A stretch of DNA of 64,000 bases, from positions 87,560-151,559 of the forward strand of contig JAFQKF010000033.1 of the NCBI GenBank assembly GCA_017397105.1, written 5' to 3'. This DNA is from Clostridia bacterium (GTDB lineage: Bacteria; Bacillota; Clostridia; Oscillospirales; Acutalibacteraceae). The notes under the pieces are model-generated. The model saw only the letters and a program-made list of their open reading frames with translations, was not told the origin of the DNA and did no database searches. Each line of letters opens with the position of its first letter. The stretch's first letter is position 1. A program made the translations under genes and the position numbers. Below are positions 52,432-64,000 of the stretch, in pieces.

Positions 52432-52486
52432 AAACCGTTTTTCGACTTTGCGCATTTTGCGTGAAGAGTCGGAGAACGGTTTTGTT
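52432..52486 (+). terminator. Terminator of tmcAL
   Basis: AAACCGTT pairs with AACGGTTT around an inner CGACT/AGTCG stem, followed by TTTTGTTTTAT. Confidence 0.8.
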
Positions 52487-52535
52487 TTATAAAATACACT
52501 ATTAAAAAATATTTTTAAAAAATATAAATTTTTAC

Positions 52536-52564
52536 TTGACATATTGACATCGGTGCTGTATACT
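52536..52564 (+). promoter_or_regulatory. Promoter of rpoBC
   Basis: TTGACA (52536-52541), 17 nt, TATACT (52559-52564). rplJL does not precede rpoB here, so this is likely the main promoter. Confidence 0.9.
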
Positions 52565-52740
52565 ATGATGCACGATTATAATGGCAAGATGTGTCTATTG
52601 CGATTTTTAGCCCGTTCGCTTTTATAGGGTATAAAAATAAGCACGCTGTCAGGGCGCATCCGATTATGCCGACTTTCCCGCAAAGAATTCGGTGAATTTT
52701 TTCGCCGGGACGCAGATTAATGAAACGGAGTGAAATGTCT
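52565..52740 (+). promoter_or_regulatory. Long rpoB leader with a hairpin
   Basis: The 5' untranslated region is about 165 nt. At 52677-52709 CCCGCAAAGAATTC pairs with GAATTTTTTCGCCGGG around a GGT loop. It ends about 30 nt before the start. It may affect transcript stability or attenuation; no known r-protein leader fold was identified. Confidence 0.5.
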
Positions 52741-55700
52741 ATGCTGAATTTGAAGCCCGTGGAAAACGGAACCAGTACCAGAATGAGCTACGGAAAAATC
52801 AACGAGGCTATGGAAATGCCGAACTTGATAGAAATCCAGAAGGCTTCGTACGATTGGTTCATCAACAAGGGTCTTAAAGAGGTTTTCCGTGATATGGCGG
52901 ATATTACCGATTACTCAGGTAACTGGGTATTGAGATTTGTTGATTACCGAATGGACGATAAGCCCAAGTACACCGTACGCGAGTGTAAGGAAAGAGACGC
53001 TACCTACGCAGCACCCCTGCGTGTAACCGCTCGTCTTCAGAACAAAGAAACCGGAGTTATCAAAGAGTCCGAAGTGTTCATGGGTGATTTCCCCATCATG
53101 ACTGAAAGCGGCACTTTTGTTATCAACGGCGCAGAGAGAGTTATCGTTTCTCAGCTTGTCCGTTCTCCCGGTGTTTACTTTAACATGGAGCACGACAAAA
53201 CAGGTATCGAGCTTTTCTACAGCACCATCAACCCCAACAGGGGCGCATGGCTTGAGTACGAAACCGACCCCAACGATATTTTCTACGTAAGAATCGATAA
53301 GAACAGAAAGCTTTACATCACCACCCTCATCCGTGCACTCGGCAGATGCGCTGACGAGGAAGAGGATATCCACAATTACAACTGCACCCTTAACCTCAGC
53401 AGTAACGAAGATATCCGCGCTTTCTTCGGCAACGATGTAAAGATTGAAGCGACCCTCGAAAAGGACGAAACCAGAAACACTGAAGAAGCTCTTCTTGAAG
53501 TGTTCAGAAAGCTCCGTCCCGGTGAGCCCGCAACTCTTGAATCCGCCAAGCAGCAGATAGACAATTTATTCTTTGATCCGCACCGTTACGATATTTCCAG
53601 AGTCGGCAGATATAAGTACAACAAAAAGCTGTCCATGCTCAACCGCCTTCCCGGCTGCGTTGTAGCTCAGCCCGTTATCTCTGAGCTTACAGGCGAGCTT
53701 CTTGCAGAGCCCGGCGAGGTTATAACCAAGGCCAAGGCGCTTGAAATCGAGCGTGCAGGCATCATGAAAGTCGTTGTTGACGTTAACGGAAGCGAACTGT
53801 TCGTCATCTCCAACGGCATGACAGATATCGAGCCCTTCCTTCCCGACAGCATTACCAAGGAAGAACTTCTCGATGCAGGTATCAACGAAAAGGTACGCTT
53901 CAGCGTGCTTCAGGAAGTGCTTGCAAAGTGCGGCGACGATAAGGATGCTCTTCTTGAAGAGTGCAGACTGCGCGCTGATGACCTTATTCCCAAGCACGTT
54001 ATAGTTGACGATATCCTTTCATCCATCAACTACGTAAACTGCCTCACCAAAAAAGTAGGCAACCTCGACGATATAGATCATCTCGGCAACAGAAGAATCC
54101 GCTGCGTAGGTGAGCTCCTTCAGAATCAGATCAGAATCGGCTTTGCCAGAATGGAAAGAGTTGTCCGTGAAAGAATGACTCTCCAGGCTCAGGAAGATGA
54201 CGATAAGATTACTCCTCAGTCTCTTATCAACATCCGCCCCGTAACCGTGGCAATCAGAGAGTTCTTCGGTTCATCTCCTCTGTCACAGTTTATGGATCAG
54301 ACCAACCCTCTTGCAGAGCTTAAGCATAAGCGCCGTCTTTCAGCGCTCGGCCCCGGCGGTCTTACCAGAGACCGTGCAGGCTTCGAGGTTCGTGACGTTC
54401 ACTATTCTCACTACGGCAGAATGTGCCCCATCGAAACTCCTGAAGGACCGAATATCGGTTTGATATCTTATCTTGCAACCTTTGCAAAGATTAACGAATA
54501 CGGCTTCATCGAAGCTCCTTTCAGAAAGATTGACAAAGCCACAGGCGAAGTGCTCAAGGAAGTTGAGTACATGACTGCGGATATGGAAGATGAGTTTGTT
54601 GTTGCTCAGGCTAACGAGCCCCTTGATGAAAACAACCGTTTCGTAAGACCTCAGATCAACGCCCGTTACAGAGACGTAATCCTTGAGTGCGAAAACACCA
54701 AGGCTGATTACATGGACGTTTCTCCCAAGATGGTTGTTTCGGTTGCTACCGCAATGATTCCCTTCCTTGAGAATGACGACGCAAACCGTGCACTCATGGG
54801 CTCCAACATGCAGGGTCAGGCAGTTCCCCTTATGAAACCCCAGGCTCCTATCGTAGGAACCGGTATGGAATATAAAGCAGCGGTTGACTCGGGTGTATGC
54901 GTACTTGCAAAAGAAGCAGGTACCGTTACCAAGGTCTGCGCTGACAGCGTTGACGTTATGTCCGATTCCGGCGAACACAGACGCTACGAAATCACCAAGT
55001 TCATGCGCTCCAACCAGGGCACATGCGTAAATCAGCGCCCCATCGTAAAGGTTGGCCAGAGAGTTGAGAAGAACGACGTTATCGCTGACGGTCCCGCAAC
55101 CGATAAGGGCGAGATCAGCCTCGGTAAGAACGCTCTCATCGGCTTCATGACCTGGGAAGGCTACAACTATGAGGACGCTGTTCTCATTAATGAAAAGCTT
55201 GTACGTGAAGACGTTTACACGTCAATCCACATTGAAGAATACGAAATCGAAGCAAGAGATACCAAGCTCGGACCGGAAGAAATCACCAGAGATATTCCCA
55301 ACGTAGGCGACGATGCTCTCGGCAACCTTGACGACAGAGGAATTATCCGTATCGGTGCAGAGGTTCACTCGGGTGACATCCTTGTTGGTAAGGTTACGCC
55401 CAAGGGCGAAACCGAGCTTACAGCTGAAGAAAGACTTCTTCGCGCTATCTTCGGCGAAAAGGCCAAGGAAGTAAGAGATACATCTCTTAAAGTTCCTCAC
55501 GGCGAATACGGTATCGTTGTTAACGTAAAAGAGTTTACAAGAGAGAACAGCGACGAGCTTTCTCCCGGCGTAAACAAGGTGGTTCGCTGCTATATCGCTC
55601 AGAAACGTAAGCTTTCCGTAGGCGATAAGATGGCGGGTCGCCACGGTAACAAGGGCGTTGTTTCAAGAATTCTTCCTCAGGAAGATATGCCCTTCCTTCC

Positions 55701-56553
55701 CGACGGCACACCGCTTGATATAGTTCTTAACCCCCTCGGTGTTCCTTCCCGAATGAATATCGGTCAGGTACTTGAGGTTCACCTCGGCTATGCTGCAAGA
55801 GCACTCGGCCTTAAACTCATGACTCCCGTATTTGACGGTGCTCACGAAGCTGACATCAGAGAAGCTCTTAAGGAAGCAGGTCTTCGCGAGGACGGTAAAA
55901 CCGAGCTCACAGACGGCAGAACCGGCAGAAAGTTCGATAACCCCGTTACAGTCGGTGTTATGTACTTCCTCAAGCTCCACCACCTTGTTGACGATAAGAT
56001 CCACGCCCGTTCAACAGGTCCGTATTCACTCGTTACCCAGCAGCCCCTCGGCGGTAAAGCTCAGTTCGGCGGCCAGCGCTTCGGCGAAATGGAAGTTTGG
56101 GCTCTTGAAGCTTACGGTGCTGCATATACCCTTCAGGAAATCCTCACCGTCAAGTCGGACGACGTTGTCGGCCGTGTAAAGACCTACGAGGCAATTGTTA
56201 AGGGTAAGAACGTTCCCACACCCGGTATTCCCGAATCCTTCAAGGTTCTTATCAAAGAGCTTCAGGCGCTTGCGCTTGACGTTAAGGCACTTGATGAGAA
56301 CGGCATGGAAATCGACCTTAAAGAGGACTATGACGCAGATGACAACTTTGTTCCCGAATCTCGTGCATTCCAGAACGTCAACGACGCTGAAAGTGCCGAG
56401 GGCTACAACGTTGATTCTGACAGCGAAGCGAACGATGTTTTCATCAGAGATGCTGAGTCTGACGATTACGGTGATTATGATGATGAATTTTCATCCGATT
56501 TTGAAGACAGCTTCATGATGGACACCGGGGACGACCTCGAAGATTACGATTAA
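52741..56553 (+). CDS. rpoB: DNA-directed RNA polymerase subunit beta
   Basis: Catalytic-core subunit. About 1270 residues, with [26 protein letters not shown] (in part; the rifampicin region), GPNIGLI, the [21 protein letters not shown] segment, [11 protein letters not shown] and the C-terminal [24 protein letters not shown] region. The extreme C-terminus is a highly acidic tail ([10 protein letters not shown]... DLEDYD), longer than in many bacteria. I choose [10 protein letters not shown] at 52741; ATGs at 52720 and 52735 are in frame but poorly spaced from GGAG at 52727. It lies directly upstream of rpoC. Confidence 0.97.
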   Translation: MLNLKPVENGTSTRMSYGKINEAMEMPNLIEIQKASYDWFINKGLKEVFRDMADITDYSGNWVLRFVDYRMDDKPKYTVRECKERDATYAAPLRVTARLQNKETGVIKESEVFMGDFPIMTESGTFVINGAERVIVSQLVRSPGVYFNMEHDKTGIELFYSTINPNRGAWLEYETDPNDIFYVRIDKNRKLYITTLIRALGRCADEEEDIHNYNCTLNLSSNEDIRAFFGNDVKIEATLEKDETRNTEEALLEVFRKLRPGEPATLESAKQQIDNLFFDPHRYDISRVGRYKYNKKLSMLNRLPGCVVAQPVISELTGELLAEPGEVITKAKALEIERAGIMKVVVDVNGSELFVISNGMTDIEPFLPDSITKEELLDAGINEKVRFSVLQEVLAKCGDDKDALLEECRLRADDLIPKHVIVDDILSSINYVNCLTKKVGNLDDIDHLGNRRIRCVGELLQNQIRIGFARMERVVRERMTLQAQEDDDKITPQSLINIRPVTVAIREFFGSSPLSQFMDQTNPLAELKHKRRLSALGPGGLTRDRAGFEVRDVHYSHYGRMCPIETPEGPNIGLISYLATFAKINEYGFIEAPFRKIDKATGEVLKEVEYMTADMEDEFVVAQANEPLDENNRFVRPQINARYRDVILECENTKADYMDVSPKMVVSVATAMIPFLENDDANRALMGSNMQGQAVPLMKPQAPIVGTGMEYKAAVDSGVCVLAKEAGTVTKVCADSVDVMSDSGEHRRYEITKFMRSNQGTCVNQRPIVKVGQRVEKNDVIADGPATDKGEISLGKNALIGFMTWEGYNYEDAVLINEKLVREDVYTSIHIEEYEIEARDTKLGPEEITRDIPNVGDDALGNLDDRGIIRIGAEVHSGDILVGKVTPKGETELTAEERLLRAIFGEKAKEVRDTSLKVPHGEYGIVVNVKEFTRENSDELSPGVNKVVRCYIAQKRKLSVGDKMAGRHGNKGVVSRILPQEDMPFLPDGTPLDIVLNPLGVPSRMNIGQVLEVHLGYAARALGLKLMTPVFDGAHEADIREALKEAGLREDGKTELTDGRTGRKFDNPVTVGVMYFLKLHHLVDDKIHARSTGPYSLVTQQPLGGKAQFGGQRFGEMEVWALEAYGAAYTLQEILTVKSDDVVGRVKTYEAIVKGKNVPTPGIPESFKVLIKELQALALDVKALDENGMEIDLKEDYDADDNFVPESRAFQNVNDAESAEGYNVDSDSEANDVFIRDAESDDYGDYDDEFSSDFEDSFMMDTGDDLEDYD

Positions 56554-56593
56554 TTAACTCGTGCCAAAATTACTACGGAAGGAGCGTTATTCG

Positions 56594-59500
56594 ATGGAAA
56601 ATGAGAATAACATCGCGTTTGAATCAATAAAAATCGGTCTTGCTTCGCCTGAACAGATAAGAGAATGGTCTTACGGCGAGGTTAAAAAGCCCGAAACCAT
56701 AAATTACAGAACCTTAAAGCCCGAGAAGGAAGGTCTTTTCTGCGAAAAGATTTTCGGACCCCAGAAGGACTGGGAGTGCCACTGCGGTAAGTATAAGAGA
56801 ATCCGCTACAAGGGCAAGGTCTGCGAGCGCTGCGGCGTTGAGATTACCCGTTCCAAGGTTCGCCGTGAAAGAATGGGTCACATCGAGCTAGCAGCTCCCG
56901 TATCCCACATCTGGTATTTCAAGGGTATACCTTCAAGAATAGGTCTTATCCTTGATATTACCCCCCGTAACCTTGAAAAAGTGCTTTACTTTGCAACTCA
57001 TATCGTTATCGATCCCGGCGATACTCCTCTTCAGAAGTATCAGATTCTCGATGAGAAGAACTACGAAGAGTTCCGCCTCAGATATGAGGATGATTTCAAA
57101 GCAGGCATGGGCGCTGAAGCTATAAAAGAGCTTCTTGCGGAAATTGACCTTGAGTCACTTTCCGCTCAGCTCAAGGAAGAACTTGAAACAACAACCGGTC
57201 AGAAGAGAGCAAAGGCTCTCAAGAGACTTGAAGTTGTTGAAGCTTTCCGTCTTTCCGGCAACAGACCCGAGTGGATGATTATGGATGTAATCCCCGTAAT
57301 TCCTCCCGAGCTTCGCCCCATGGTTCAGCTTGACGGCGGCAGATTTGCAACGTCAGACCTCAACGATCTTTACAGACGTGTTATCAACAGAAACAACCGT
57401 CTTGCAAAGCTTCTTGAGCTCGGCGCTCCCGATATCATCGTGAGAAACGAAAAGAGAATGCTTCAGGAAGCTGTTGACGCTCTTATCGATAACGGCAGAA
57501 GAGGACGTCCCGTAACAGGACCCAACAACAGATCTCTCAAGTCTCTTTCCGATATGCTTAAGGGTAAGCAGGGCCGTTTCAGGCAGAACCTTCTCGGTAA
57601 GCGTGTTGACTATTCAGGCCGTTCGGTTATCGTTGTAGGTCCTGAACTTAAAATGTATCAGTGCGGTCTTCCCAAGGAGATGGCTCTTGAACTCTTCAAG
57701 CCCTTCGTAATGAAGCGCCTTGTTGAAACCGATCTTGCAGGTAACGTTAAGAGTGCAAGAAAGATGGTTGAAAGATCCAACCCTGCAGTATGGGATGCTC
57801 TTGAAATCGTTATTAAGGATCACCCCGTTATGCTTAACCGTGCTCCTACTCTTCACCGCCTCGGTATCCAGGCTTTCGAGCCTGTTCTCGTTGAAGGCAG
57901 AGCTATTAAGCTCCATCCTCTCGTATGTACCGCTTTCAACGCTGACTTCGACGGTGACCAGATGGCGGTTCACGTTCCTCTTTCGGCAGAGGCTCAGGCG
58001 GAAGCAAGATTCCTTATGCTTGCATCCAACAACCTCCTCAAGCCCTCAGACGGACGTCCCGTTGCGGTTCCCACTCAGGATATGATCCTCGGTTCTTATT
58101 ATCTTACAATGGTTAATAATAACCGTAAGGGTAACGTTGACTATAACCCCAACAACCCCGAAGAGGCCGGCGCTCCCGTTGATATTTTTGATGATGACGG
58201 CAACTTCCTTTACAGAAGCTATAAGGTATTCGGCAGTGTTGACGAAGCTGTAATGGCTTATGAAGAGGGTGACATCGGTCTTCACGTAGACGTTAAAATC
58301 CGCATGACCAAAGAGGTTAACGGCAAGCCTGTAACCAAACTTGTTACCACCACACTCGGCAGAGTTATCTTCAACGAACCCATTCCTCAGGATATCGGAT
58401 TTGTTGACAGAAGCAATCCTGACAACGCATTTGAACTTGAGGTTAACTTCCTCGTTAAGAAGAAATCTCTCGGTCAGATTATTGATAAGTGCATAAAAGC
58501 CCACGGAACGGCTGTTTCCTCCGAAGTGCTTGATAAGATTAAGAGTCAGGGCTTCAAGTATTCAACCAGAAGCGGTATCACCGTAGCCGTATGCGATGCA
58601 TCAATTCCCGAAAAGAAGAAGGAACTTCTTGCACAGGCTGATGAAAAGGTTGCCAAAATTACCAGACTGTATAATAAGGGCCGTATCACCGCAGACGAAA
58701 AGACTGACGGCGTTATCGAAGCTTGGGAAGAATGCACAAAGCAGGTTTCCGATGAGCTCAAGAAGAACTTCAGAGAGTTCAACCCCATTAACATGATGCT
58801 TGCATCAGGCGCCAGAGGTAACGACTCTCAGCTTCGTCAGCTTGCAGGTATGCGTGGTCTTATCGCCAATACCGCAGGTAAGACAATCGAAATCCCCATC
58901 AGAGCTAACTACCGTGAAGGTCTTAATATTCTTGAATATTTCATCTCCTCCAGAGGTGCAAGAAAGGGTCTTGCAGATACCGCTCTTCGTACCGCTGACT
59001 CAGGTTACCTTACCCGCCGCCTTGTTGACGTTTCTCAGGACGTTATCATCCGTGAAGAGGACTGCGGCTGCACAGAGGGTATCTTCGTTTACGATATCTT
59101 CGACGGTAACCGTAAGATAGTAGGCCTTTCCGAACGTCTTGCAGGCAGATACCTTCTTAACGACTGTGTTGACAGTGAAACAGGTGAGCTTATTGCAAGC
59201 AAGGATGAGATGCTTTCAGAGGAAGTTGCAGAAAAGGTTGCTCAGTATGTATATGCTGATCACGATAAGAAGGTTGCAAGCGGTGAGCTTCCTGCTGACA
59301 GCAGAGCTCAGATTGAAATCCGCTCCTTGCTTTCCTGCCGTGCGGAGCATGGCGTATGCATCAAGTGCTACGGTGCGCACCTTGCAACAGGTGAGCCTGT
59401 AACCGTAGGCGAGGCAGTCGGTATCATCGCTGCTCAGTCAATCGGTGAGCCCGGTACTCAGCTTACCATGAGAACCTTCCACACCGGCGGTGCCAAGGAC

Positions 59501-60292
59501 CAGTCCGATATCACCGAAGGTCTTCCCAGAATCGAAGAACTCTTCGAAGCCCGTAAACCCAAGACCCTTGCTATCATGAGTGAAATCGAAGGCGTTGTTT
59601 CCTTCGCTGAAATTAAAAAGAGCAAGCACGTTGTTGTTACAGGCGATGACGGTGAAGAAAAGGCATACCTTATTCCCTACGGCTTCAGAATCAGAGTTGA
59701 AGAGGGTCAGAGAATTGCCAAGGGTGAATCACTCACCGAAGGTGCTCACAATCCTCACGATATTCTTGCAATCCTCGGCGCAAATGCCGTTCACGATTAC
59801 CTTATCAGAGAAGTACAGAGAACCTACCGTATGCAGGGTGTTGATATCAACGATAAGCATATCGAGGTTATCGTTCGTCAGATGATGAAGAAGGTTAAGG
59901 TTATAGAATCAGGCGATTCAACCATTCTTCCCGGCGTTGTTATTGAGAAATCAGAGCTTCGCCTTGAGAATGAAAGAATTGAAAGAGAAGCTGCCGCAAA
60001 CGGAAAAGAACCTAAGTATATCAAGGTTCAGCCCACTCTTATGGGTATCACCAAGGCTTCGCTTGCTACAGATTCGTTCCTTTCCGCTGCATCCTTCCAG
60101 GAAACCACAAGAGTTCTTACCGATGCAGCCATCAAGGGCAAGAGCGATCCGCTTCTCGGCCTGAAAGAAAACGTAATTATCGGTAAACTTCTTCCTTCAG
60201 GAACGGGTATGAAGTGCTACAATAACGTCGAAGTATACCCCACCACAGGTATTTTCGGCAATATTGCTGAAAGTTTAAGTGAAGATTTGTAA
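56594..60292 (+). CDS. rpoC: DNA-directed RNA polymerase subunit beta'
   Basis: Catalytic-core subunit of 1232 residues. It shows the N-terminal zinc site ([20 protein letters not shown]), the active-site metal triad NADFDGDQM, the trigger-loop/bridge-helix region, and the second zinc site ([13 protein letters not shown]). The start MENENNIAF at 56594 has AAGGAG 9 nt upstream. It is 40 nt after rpoB. Confidence 0.98.
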   Translation: MENENNIAFESIKIGLASPEQIREWSYGEVKKPETINYRTLKPEKEGLFCEKIFGPQKDWECHCGKYKRIRYKGKVCERCGVEITRSKVRRERMGHIELAAPVSHIWYFKGIPSRIGLILDITPRNLEKVLYFATHIVIDPGDTPLQKYQILDEKNYEEFRLRYEDDFKAGMGAEAIKELLAEIDLESLSAQLKEELETTTGQKRAKALKRLEVVEAFRLSGNRPEWMIMDVIPVIPPELRPMVQLDGGRFATSDLNDLYRRVINRNNRLAKLLELGAPDIIVRNEKRMLQEAVDALIDNGRRGRPVTGPNNRSLKSLSDMLKGKQGRFRQNLLGKRVDYSGRSVIVVGPELKMYQCGLPKEMALELFKPFVMKRLVETDLAGNVKSARKMVERSNPAVWDALEIVIKDHPVMLNRAPTLHRLGIQAFEPVLVEGRAIKLHPLVCTAFNADFDGDQMAVHVPLSAEAQAEARFLMLASNNLLKPSDGRPVAVPTQDMILGSYYLTMVNNNRKGNVDYNPNNPEEAGAPVDIFDDDGNFLYRSYKVFGSVDEAVMAYEEGDIGLHVDVKIRMTKEVNGKPVTKLVTTTLGRVIFNEPIPQDIGFVDRSNPDNAFELEVNFLVKKKSLGQIIDKCIKAHGTAVSSEVLDKIKSQGFKYSTRSGITVAVCDASIPEKKKELLAQADEKVAKITRLYNKGRITADEKTDGVIEAWEECTKQVSDELKKNFREFNPINMMLASGARGNDSQLRQLAGMRGLIANTAGKTIEIPIRANYREGLNILEYFISSRGARKGLADTALRTADSGYLTRRLVDVSQDVIIREEDCGCTEGIFVYDIFDGNRKIVGLSERLAGRYLLNDCVDSETGELIASKDEMLSEEVAEKVAQYVYADHDKKVASGELPADSRAQIEIRSLLSCRAEHGVCIKCYGAHLATGEPVTVGEAVGIIAAQSIGEPGTQLTMRTFHTGGAKDQSDITEGLPRIEELFEARKPKTLAIMSEIEGVVSFAEIKKSKHVVVTGDDGEEKAYLIPYGFRIRVEEGQRIAKGESLTEGAHNPHDILAILGANAVHDYLIREVQRTYRMQGVDINDKHIEVIVRQMMKKVKVIESGDSTILPGVVIEKSELRLENERIEREAAANGKEPKYIKVQPTLMGITKASLATDSFLSAASFQETTRVLTDAAIKGKSDPLLGLKENVIIGKLLPSGTGMKCYNNVEVYPTTGIFGNIAESLSEDL

Positions 60293-60298
60293 AAAATG

Positions 60299-60328
60299 TT
60301 GACAAACCGGTTTGGTTTGTGGTAAAAT
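60299..60328 (+). promoter_or_regulatory. Promoter of the str operon, with an internal palindrome
   Basis: TTGACA (60299-60304), 18 nt, TAAAAT (60323-60328), starting 7 nt after rpoC. The spacer contains a perfect 12-bp palindrome CAAACCGGTTTG (60303-60314) that overlaps the -35 end, as an operator might. Confidence 0.75.
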
Positions 60329-60348
60329 GCTTACTCGTAGCGTGTTGT

Positions 60349-60375
60349 GAGCCGGTCAGTTAATCCGGCCGGCTC
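60349..60375 (+). promoter_or_regulatory. rpsL leader stem-loop
   Basis: GAGCCGG (60349-60355) pairs with CCGGCTC (60369-60375) in the 5' untranslated region, about 22 nt before the ribosome binding site. Its role is unknown; in other bacteria str-operon control is exerted through S7. Confidence 0.5.
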
Positions 60376-60411
60376 TGACATATATAAAAACTATGAAAGG
60401 AGAGATATTGC

Positions 60412-60834
60412 TTGCCGACCTTTAATCAGCTTGTTCGTAACGGCAGACAGACCCTCGAAAAGAAGCCCAAGGCTCCTGCGCTCTTAAAGGGACTCAACTC
60501 AAAGAAGAATGTAGTGACTAATACTCAGTCTCCCCAGAAGCGCGGCGTTTGCACCGCTGTTAAGACTGCAACCCCCAAAAAGCCCAACTCAGCTCTTCGT
60601 AAAATCGCAAGAGTTCGTCTTACAAACGGCATTGAGGTTTCAGCTTACATTCCCGGTGTTGGCCACAACCTTCAGGAGCACTCAGTTGTTCTTATTCGTG
60701 GCGGTCGTGTTAAGGACCTTCCCGGCGTTCGTTACCACATCATCCGCGGTACAATGGATACCCAGGGTGTTAACGGCAGAATGCAGGCCCGTTCCAAGTA
60801 CGGCCAGAAGCGTCCCAAGGCAGCCAAAAAGTAA
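60412..60834 (+). CDS. rpsL: 30S ribosomal protein S12
   Basis: Decoding-centre protein of 140 residues, with [12 protein letters not shown] start and the streptomycin-region motif [19 protein letters not shown] in part. The start codon is TTG with GGAG 9 nt upstream. It has a short extra segment ([18 protein letters not shown]) seen in other Clostridia. Confidence 0.98.
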   Translation: MPTFNQLVRNGRQTLEKKPKAPALLKGLNSKKNVVTNTQSPQKRGVCTAVKTATPKKPNSALRKIARVRLTNGIEVSAYIPGVGHNLQEHSVVLIRGGRVKDLPGVRYHIIRGTMDTQGVNGRMQARSKYGQKRPKAAKK

Positions 60835-61007
60835 TTCCGGCTATTTTTTAAAACGACAGAATCTTCTTGCAGGCTGAAAGGTAATCACCTTTTAACCAAT
60901 GTGAGGGTATTATATATATAATGTATATGCCTTGACGTTGGCGCCACGGGGAATTTTGTCACTCGAGTACCTATGATATCTTTACTATTGAGAAGGAGGG
61001 AAGCGAC

Positions 61008-61478
61008 GTGCCAAGAAGAGGCAATATAGCAAAACGTGACGTTTTGCCTGATCCGCTTTACAATTCAACCCTTGTCACCCGTCTTATCAACAATGTTATG
61101 TATGACGGCAAAAAGGGCGTAGCTCAGAAGATCGTTTACGATGCTTTTGAAATTATCAGAGAAAAAACCGGCAAGGAGCCCCTTGAGGTTTTCGAAGCAG
61201 CAATGGAAAATGTTATGCCTGTACTTGAAGTTAAGGCTCGCCGTGTAGGCGGTGCTACCTATCAGGTACCCATCGAAGTTCGCCCTGAGAGAAGACAGAC
61301 TCTCGGCCTTCGTTGGATAACACTTTACAGCCGTGCTCGTTCAGAGAGAACCATGAAGGAAAGACTTGCAAACGAAATCATGGATGCTGTAAACCAGACC
61401 GGTTCCGCATTCAAAAAGCGCGAAGACACCCACAAGATGGCAGAGTCCAACAAGGCTTTTGCACATTTCAGATGGTAA
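61008..61478 (+). CDS. rpsG: 30S ribosomal protein S7
   Basis: Primary 16S rRNA-binding protein of 156 residues. [20 protein letters not shown] start, [11 protein letters not shown] and [13 protein letters not shown] are standard. It starts with GTG after AAGGAGGG. The 173-nt gap from rpsL holds a small hairpin (AAAGGT/ACCTTT, 60877-60892) and an AT-rich palindrome (60909-60922); I saw no convincing promoter in it. Confidence 0.98.
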   Translation: MPRRGNIAKRDVLPDPLYNSTLVTRLINNVMYDGKKGVAQKIVYDAFEIIREKTGKEPLEVFEAAMENVMPVLEVKARRVGGATYQVPIEVRPERRQTLGLRWITLYSRARSERTMKERLANEIMDAVNQTGSAFKKREDTHKMAESNKAFAHFRW

Positions 61479-61532
61479 TCGCAGCTTAATTAAGCTTAAC
61501 GAATTTGTTTTCTATTTAATACGGAGGATTAT

Positions 61533-63611
61533 ATGCCAAGACAGGTTTCACTTGAAAATACCAGAAACATTGGTATTATGGCTCACATTGACGCCGGTAA
61601 AACAACTACAACTGAACGTATTCTTTTCTACACAGGAAAGACTCATAAGCTCGGTGAAACCCATGACGGTTCGGCAACAATGGACTGGATGGAACAGGAG
61701 CAGGAGAGAGGCATTACAATTACCTCTGCTGCAACTACCTGCTTTTGGAAGGATCACCGTATAAACATCATCGACACTCCCGGTCACGTTGACTTCACAG
61801 TTGAAGTTGAAAGATCGCTGAGAGTTCTTGACGGTTCCGTTACGGTGCTTTGCGCCAAAGGCGGAGTCGAGCCTCAGTCCGAGACTGTATGGAGACAGGC
61901 TGATAAGTATCATGTTCCCAGAATGGTATACGTCAACAAGATGGATATCATGGGTGCTGACTTCTATCATGTTGTTGACATGATGAAGGACAGACTTAAG
62001 TGCAACGCTGTTCCCATTCAGCTCCCCATCGGTGCAGAGGCTGATTTCAGAGGCATTATCGACCTTGTTGAAATGCAGGCTGATGTTTATTATGATGATA
62101 AGGGTCTTGATGTACGCAGAGAGCCCATTCCTGCTGATATGATGGAGCTTGCTCAGAAATATCACGATGAAATGGTTGAGCACGTAGCAGAGCTTGACGA
62201 TGCTCTTCTTGAAAAGTACCTTGAAGGTGAAGAACTCACCATTGATGAAATCAAAACCTGCATCAGAAAAGCAACCATAGCTAACCATATGGTTCCCGTT
62301 TGCTGCGGTACTTCTTACCGTAACAAGGGTGTTCAGCTTCTCCTTGATGCGATTGTCGATTTTATGCCCGCACCTACCGATGTTCCTGCTATTACCGGTA
62401 CAAACCCCAAGACTGAAGTGGATGAAGTACGCAACTCTTCTGATGACGAGCCTTTCTCGGCTCTTGCATTCAAGATTGCTACCGACCCCTTCGTCGGTAA
62501 GCTCTGCTTCTTCAGAGTTTATTCAGGTAAGGTTGAAGCAGGAAGCACTGTTTACAATTCAACCAAGAATGCTAACGAGCGTCTGGGAAGAATTCTTCAG
62601 ATGCACTCCAACCACCGTGAAGATATTGACTGCTGCTACGCAGGCGATATCGCAGCTACCGTTGGTGTTAAAAATACTACCACAGGCGATACTCTTTGCG
62701 ATTCAAGGCATCCTATCGTTCTTGAATCCATGGAATTCCCTGAGCCCGTTATAAGAGTTGCTATCGAGCCCAAGACCAAGGCTGGTCAGGAGAAGATGAA
62801 CATCGCTCTTATGAAGCTTGCAGAGGAAGACCCCACTTTCAGATTCTATACTGATGAAGAAACAGGTCAGACCATCATCGCAGGTATGGGTGAGCTTCAC
62901 CTTGAGATTATTGTAGACAGAATGCTTCGCGAATTCCGCGTAGAAGCTAATGTCGGCCGTCCCCAGGTTGCATACCGTGAAACTATCACGAAATCTGCGG
63001 ATTCCGATACCAAATATGCCCGTCAGTCAGGCGGTAAGGGCCAGTACGGTCACGTTAAGATTACAATTGAACCCAACCCCGAAAAGGGCTTTGAGTTTGT
63101 TAACAACATCGTTGGCGGCGCTATTCCCAAGGAATATATTCCCGCTGTTGAAGCAGGTCTTAAGGGCGCAATGCTCTCAGGTATCCTTGCAGGCTTCAAC
63201 GTTGTTGACGTTAAGGTAACCCTCAACGACGGTTCATACCACGAGGTTGACTCCTCTGAAATGGCATTCAAGATTGCCGCATCAATGGCTCTCAAGGATG
63301 CAATGAGGAAGGCTGCTCCCGTTCTTATGGAGCCCATTATGAAGACCTCTGTTATCGTTCCCGATGAGTTTATGGGTGACGTAATCGGTGACATCAACTC
63401 TCGCCGCGGTGCCGTTCAGGGCACTGAGATGCGCACAGGCGCTGTCCAGATTGACGCAAACGTTCCGCTTTCAAATATGTTCGGCTATGCTACCACCCTG
63501 CGTTCAAAGACTCAGGGCAGAGGTCAGTACGTTATGGAGCCCAGTCATTACACTCAGGTTCCCAACTCAATAGCTGAAAAAATTGTCGGCGAAACAAAGA
63601 AATCCAACTAA
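61533..63611 (+). CDS. fusA: Elongation factor G
   Basis: Ribosome translocase GTPase of 692 residues. G1 [15 protein letters not shown], the G2/switch Thr in [14 protein letters not shown]3 [10 protein letters not shown]4 NKMD, and domain IV ([27 protein letters not shown]). An ACGGAGGA site precedes the ATG. Confidence 0.98.
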   Translation: MPRQVSLENTRNIGIMAHIDAGKTTTTERILFYTGKTHKLGETHDGSATMDWMEQEQERGITITSAATTCFWKDHRINIIDTPGHVDFTVEVERSLRVLDGSVTVLCAKGGVEPQSETVWRQADKYHVPRMVYVNKMDIMGADFYHVVDMMKDRLKCNAVPIQLPIGAEADFRGIIDLVEMQADVYYDDKGLDVRREPIPADMMELAQKYHDEMVEHVAELDDALLEKYLEGEELTIDEIKTCIRKATIANHMVPVCCGTSYRNKGVQLLLDAIVDFMPAPTDVPAITGTNPKTEVDEVRNSSDDEPFSALAFKIATDPFVGKLCFFRVYSGKVEAGSTVYNSTKNANERLGRILQMHSNHREDIDCCYAGDIAATVGVKNTTTGDTLCDSRHPIVLESMEFPEPVIRVAIEPKTKAGQEKMNIALMKLAEEDPTFRFYTDEETGQTIIAGMGELHLEIIVDRMLREFRVEANVGRPQVAYRETITKSADSDTKYARQSGGKGQYGHVKITIEPNPEKGFEFVNNIVGGAIPKEYIPAVEAGLKGAMLSGILAGFNVVDVKVTLNDGSYHEVDSSEMAFKIAASMALKDAMRKAAPVLMEPIMKTSVIVPDEFMGDVIGDINSRRGAVQGTEMRTGAVQIDANVPLSNMFGYATTLRSKTQGRGQYVMEPSHYTQVPNSIAEKIVGETKKSN

Positions 63612-63625
63612 TTCAACTATTTTAA

Positions 63626-63643
63626 AAAAAAGCTTGCTTTTTT
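63626..63643 (+). terminator. Short A/T-flanked hairpin after fusA
   Basis: AAAAAAGC/GCTTTTTT with a 2-nt loop can act as a weak terminator; it overlaps the tuf -35 box, so some read-through into tuf is likely. Confidence 0.45.
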
Positions 63644-63662
63644 AGATTTATGTTGGTACAAT
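63634..63662 (+). promoter_or_regulatory. Promoter of tuf
   Basis: TTGCTT (63634-63639), 17 nt, TACAAT (63657-63662), 59 nt before the ATG. A 6-bp hairpin (CCATGC/GCATGG) lies at 63667-63682 in the leader. Confidence 0.7.
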
Positions 63663-63721
63663 ATTACCATGCGTGAGCATGGAGAAAAATATTTTGTTTA
63701 TTTAAAAGGGAGGAAACTCAA

Positions 63722-64000
63722 ATGGCAAAAGAAAAATTTAACCGTTCTAAGCCCCATGTAAACATCGGCACCATCGGCCACGTTGACCACGGCAAGACCA
63801 CTCTTACCGCTGCTATCACCAAGACCCTCGCTATGAAGGGCGGCGCAGCATTCGTTGATTACGCTAACATCGATAAGGCTCCCGAAGAGAGAGAGCGTGG
63901 TATCACCATCAATACTGCACACGTTGAGTATGAGACCGAAACCCGTCACTACGCTCACGTTGACTGCCCCGGCCATGCTGACTATATCAAGAACATGATC
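63722..64000 (+). CDS. tuf: Elongation factor Tu, 3' end outside the window
   Basis: GTPase that brings aminoacyl-tRNA to the ribosome. The visible 93 residues start [20 protein letters not shown] and contain the P-loop [11 protein letters not shown], the effector-region sequence ERERGITI and the DxPGH motif DCPGHADY. The remaining about 300 residues lie beyond 64000. GGAGGA precedes the ATG. Confidence 0.97.
   Translation, partial: MAKEKFNRSKPHVNIGTIGHVDHGKTTLTAAITKTLAMKGGAAFVDYANIDKAPEERERGITINTAHVEYETETRHYAHVDCPGHADYIKNMI

Noticed and set aside
54340-54978. A 212-aa minus-strand reading frame inside rpoB
   Set aside because: It is an antisense frame of a strongly conserved gene with no start site or family match.
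60835-61007. Promoter in the rpsL-rpsG gap
   Set aside because: A TATAAT-like palindrome and a TTGACG are present but are in the wrong order and spacing for a SigA promoter.
61548-62288. A 246-aa minus-strand reading frame inside fusA
   Set aside because: It is an antisense frame caused by codon bias in fusA, with no ribosome binding site.

Overview
This window comes from the chromosome of a spore-forming, fermentative Bacillota, most likely class Clostridia near the Oscillospirales/Ruminococcaceae. That placement is inferred from gene content and order, not from a database search. The sporulation genes are spoVAE, gpr, spoIIP and bofA. AddAB replaces RecBCD, acetate kinase is present, ribosome binding sites are strong AGGAGG types, and promoters are SigA-like with mostly 17-bp spacers. 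Several genes start with TTG (proS, the large GH38 gene, dnaG, ackA, rpsL). Glycan-degrading enzymes (two GH38, one GH29, NagA, ManA, a NahK-like kinase) suit a gut commensal that feeds on host or dietary glycans.

Layout, left half. At 1-5.5 kb lie the 3' part of clpX, a minus-strand acpP-proS-nagA set, spoVAE, a 53-residue membrane peptide and rpsT. At 5.6-8.1 kb are gpr, spoIIP and a small membrane protein. At 8.1-13.2 kb is a tightly packed minus-strand operon: manA, ABC-F ATPase, GNAT, Gfo/Idh/MocA oxidoreductase, short QueG-like Fe-S protein. At 13.3-15.9 kb are a yaaL-like gene, bofA, tRNA-Val(GAC), an XRE regulator and a DUF3267 membrane protein. At 16-19.4 kb are putP, a YitT remnant with a large internal deletion, a KdpE-like response regulator whose phospho-acceptor Asp is Glu, an FMN-binding protein and a 279-bp MITE-like element.

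Layout, right half. At 19.4-34.6 kb is the glycan and lipid accessory region: a secreted lipase, GH38 plus HAD phosphatase, a divergent large GH38 plus esterase, FemX-like protein, CCA-adding enzyme, an ArsC-like protein, a GH29 fucosidase and a second secreted alpha/beta hydrolase. At 34.7-47.6 kb are addB-addA, rpmE, yigZ and a dgt-dnaG-rpoD block with a secreted poly-threonine CHAP-like protein inserted in it. At 47.6-52.4 kb are a three-gene operon (CBM9-like, NahK-like kinase, unknown) under an operator-like inverted repeat, then ackA and tmcAL. At 52.5-64 kb is the transcription/translation block rpoB-rpoC-rpsL-rpsG-fusA-tuf, with tuf cut by the window end.

Most of the window is ordinary housekeeping sequence, and I found no CRISPR array, prophage, toxin-antitoxin pair or obvious defence system. 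The best leads are the CBM9-like/NahK-like/unknown operon, the Glu-substituted response regulator, the GH38 with Phe at the usual nucleophile position, the MITE-like element, the strongly promoted 53-aa Cys-tailed peptide, and the 316-bp gap with DnaA-box-like repeats between convergent clpX and nagA.
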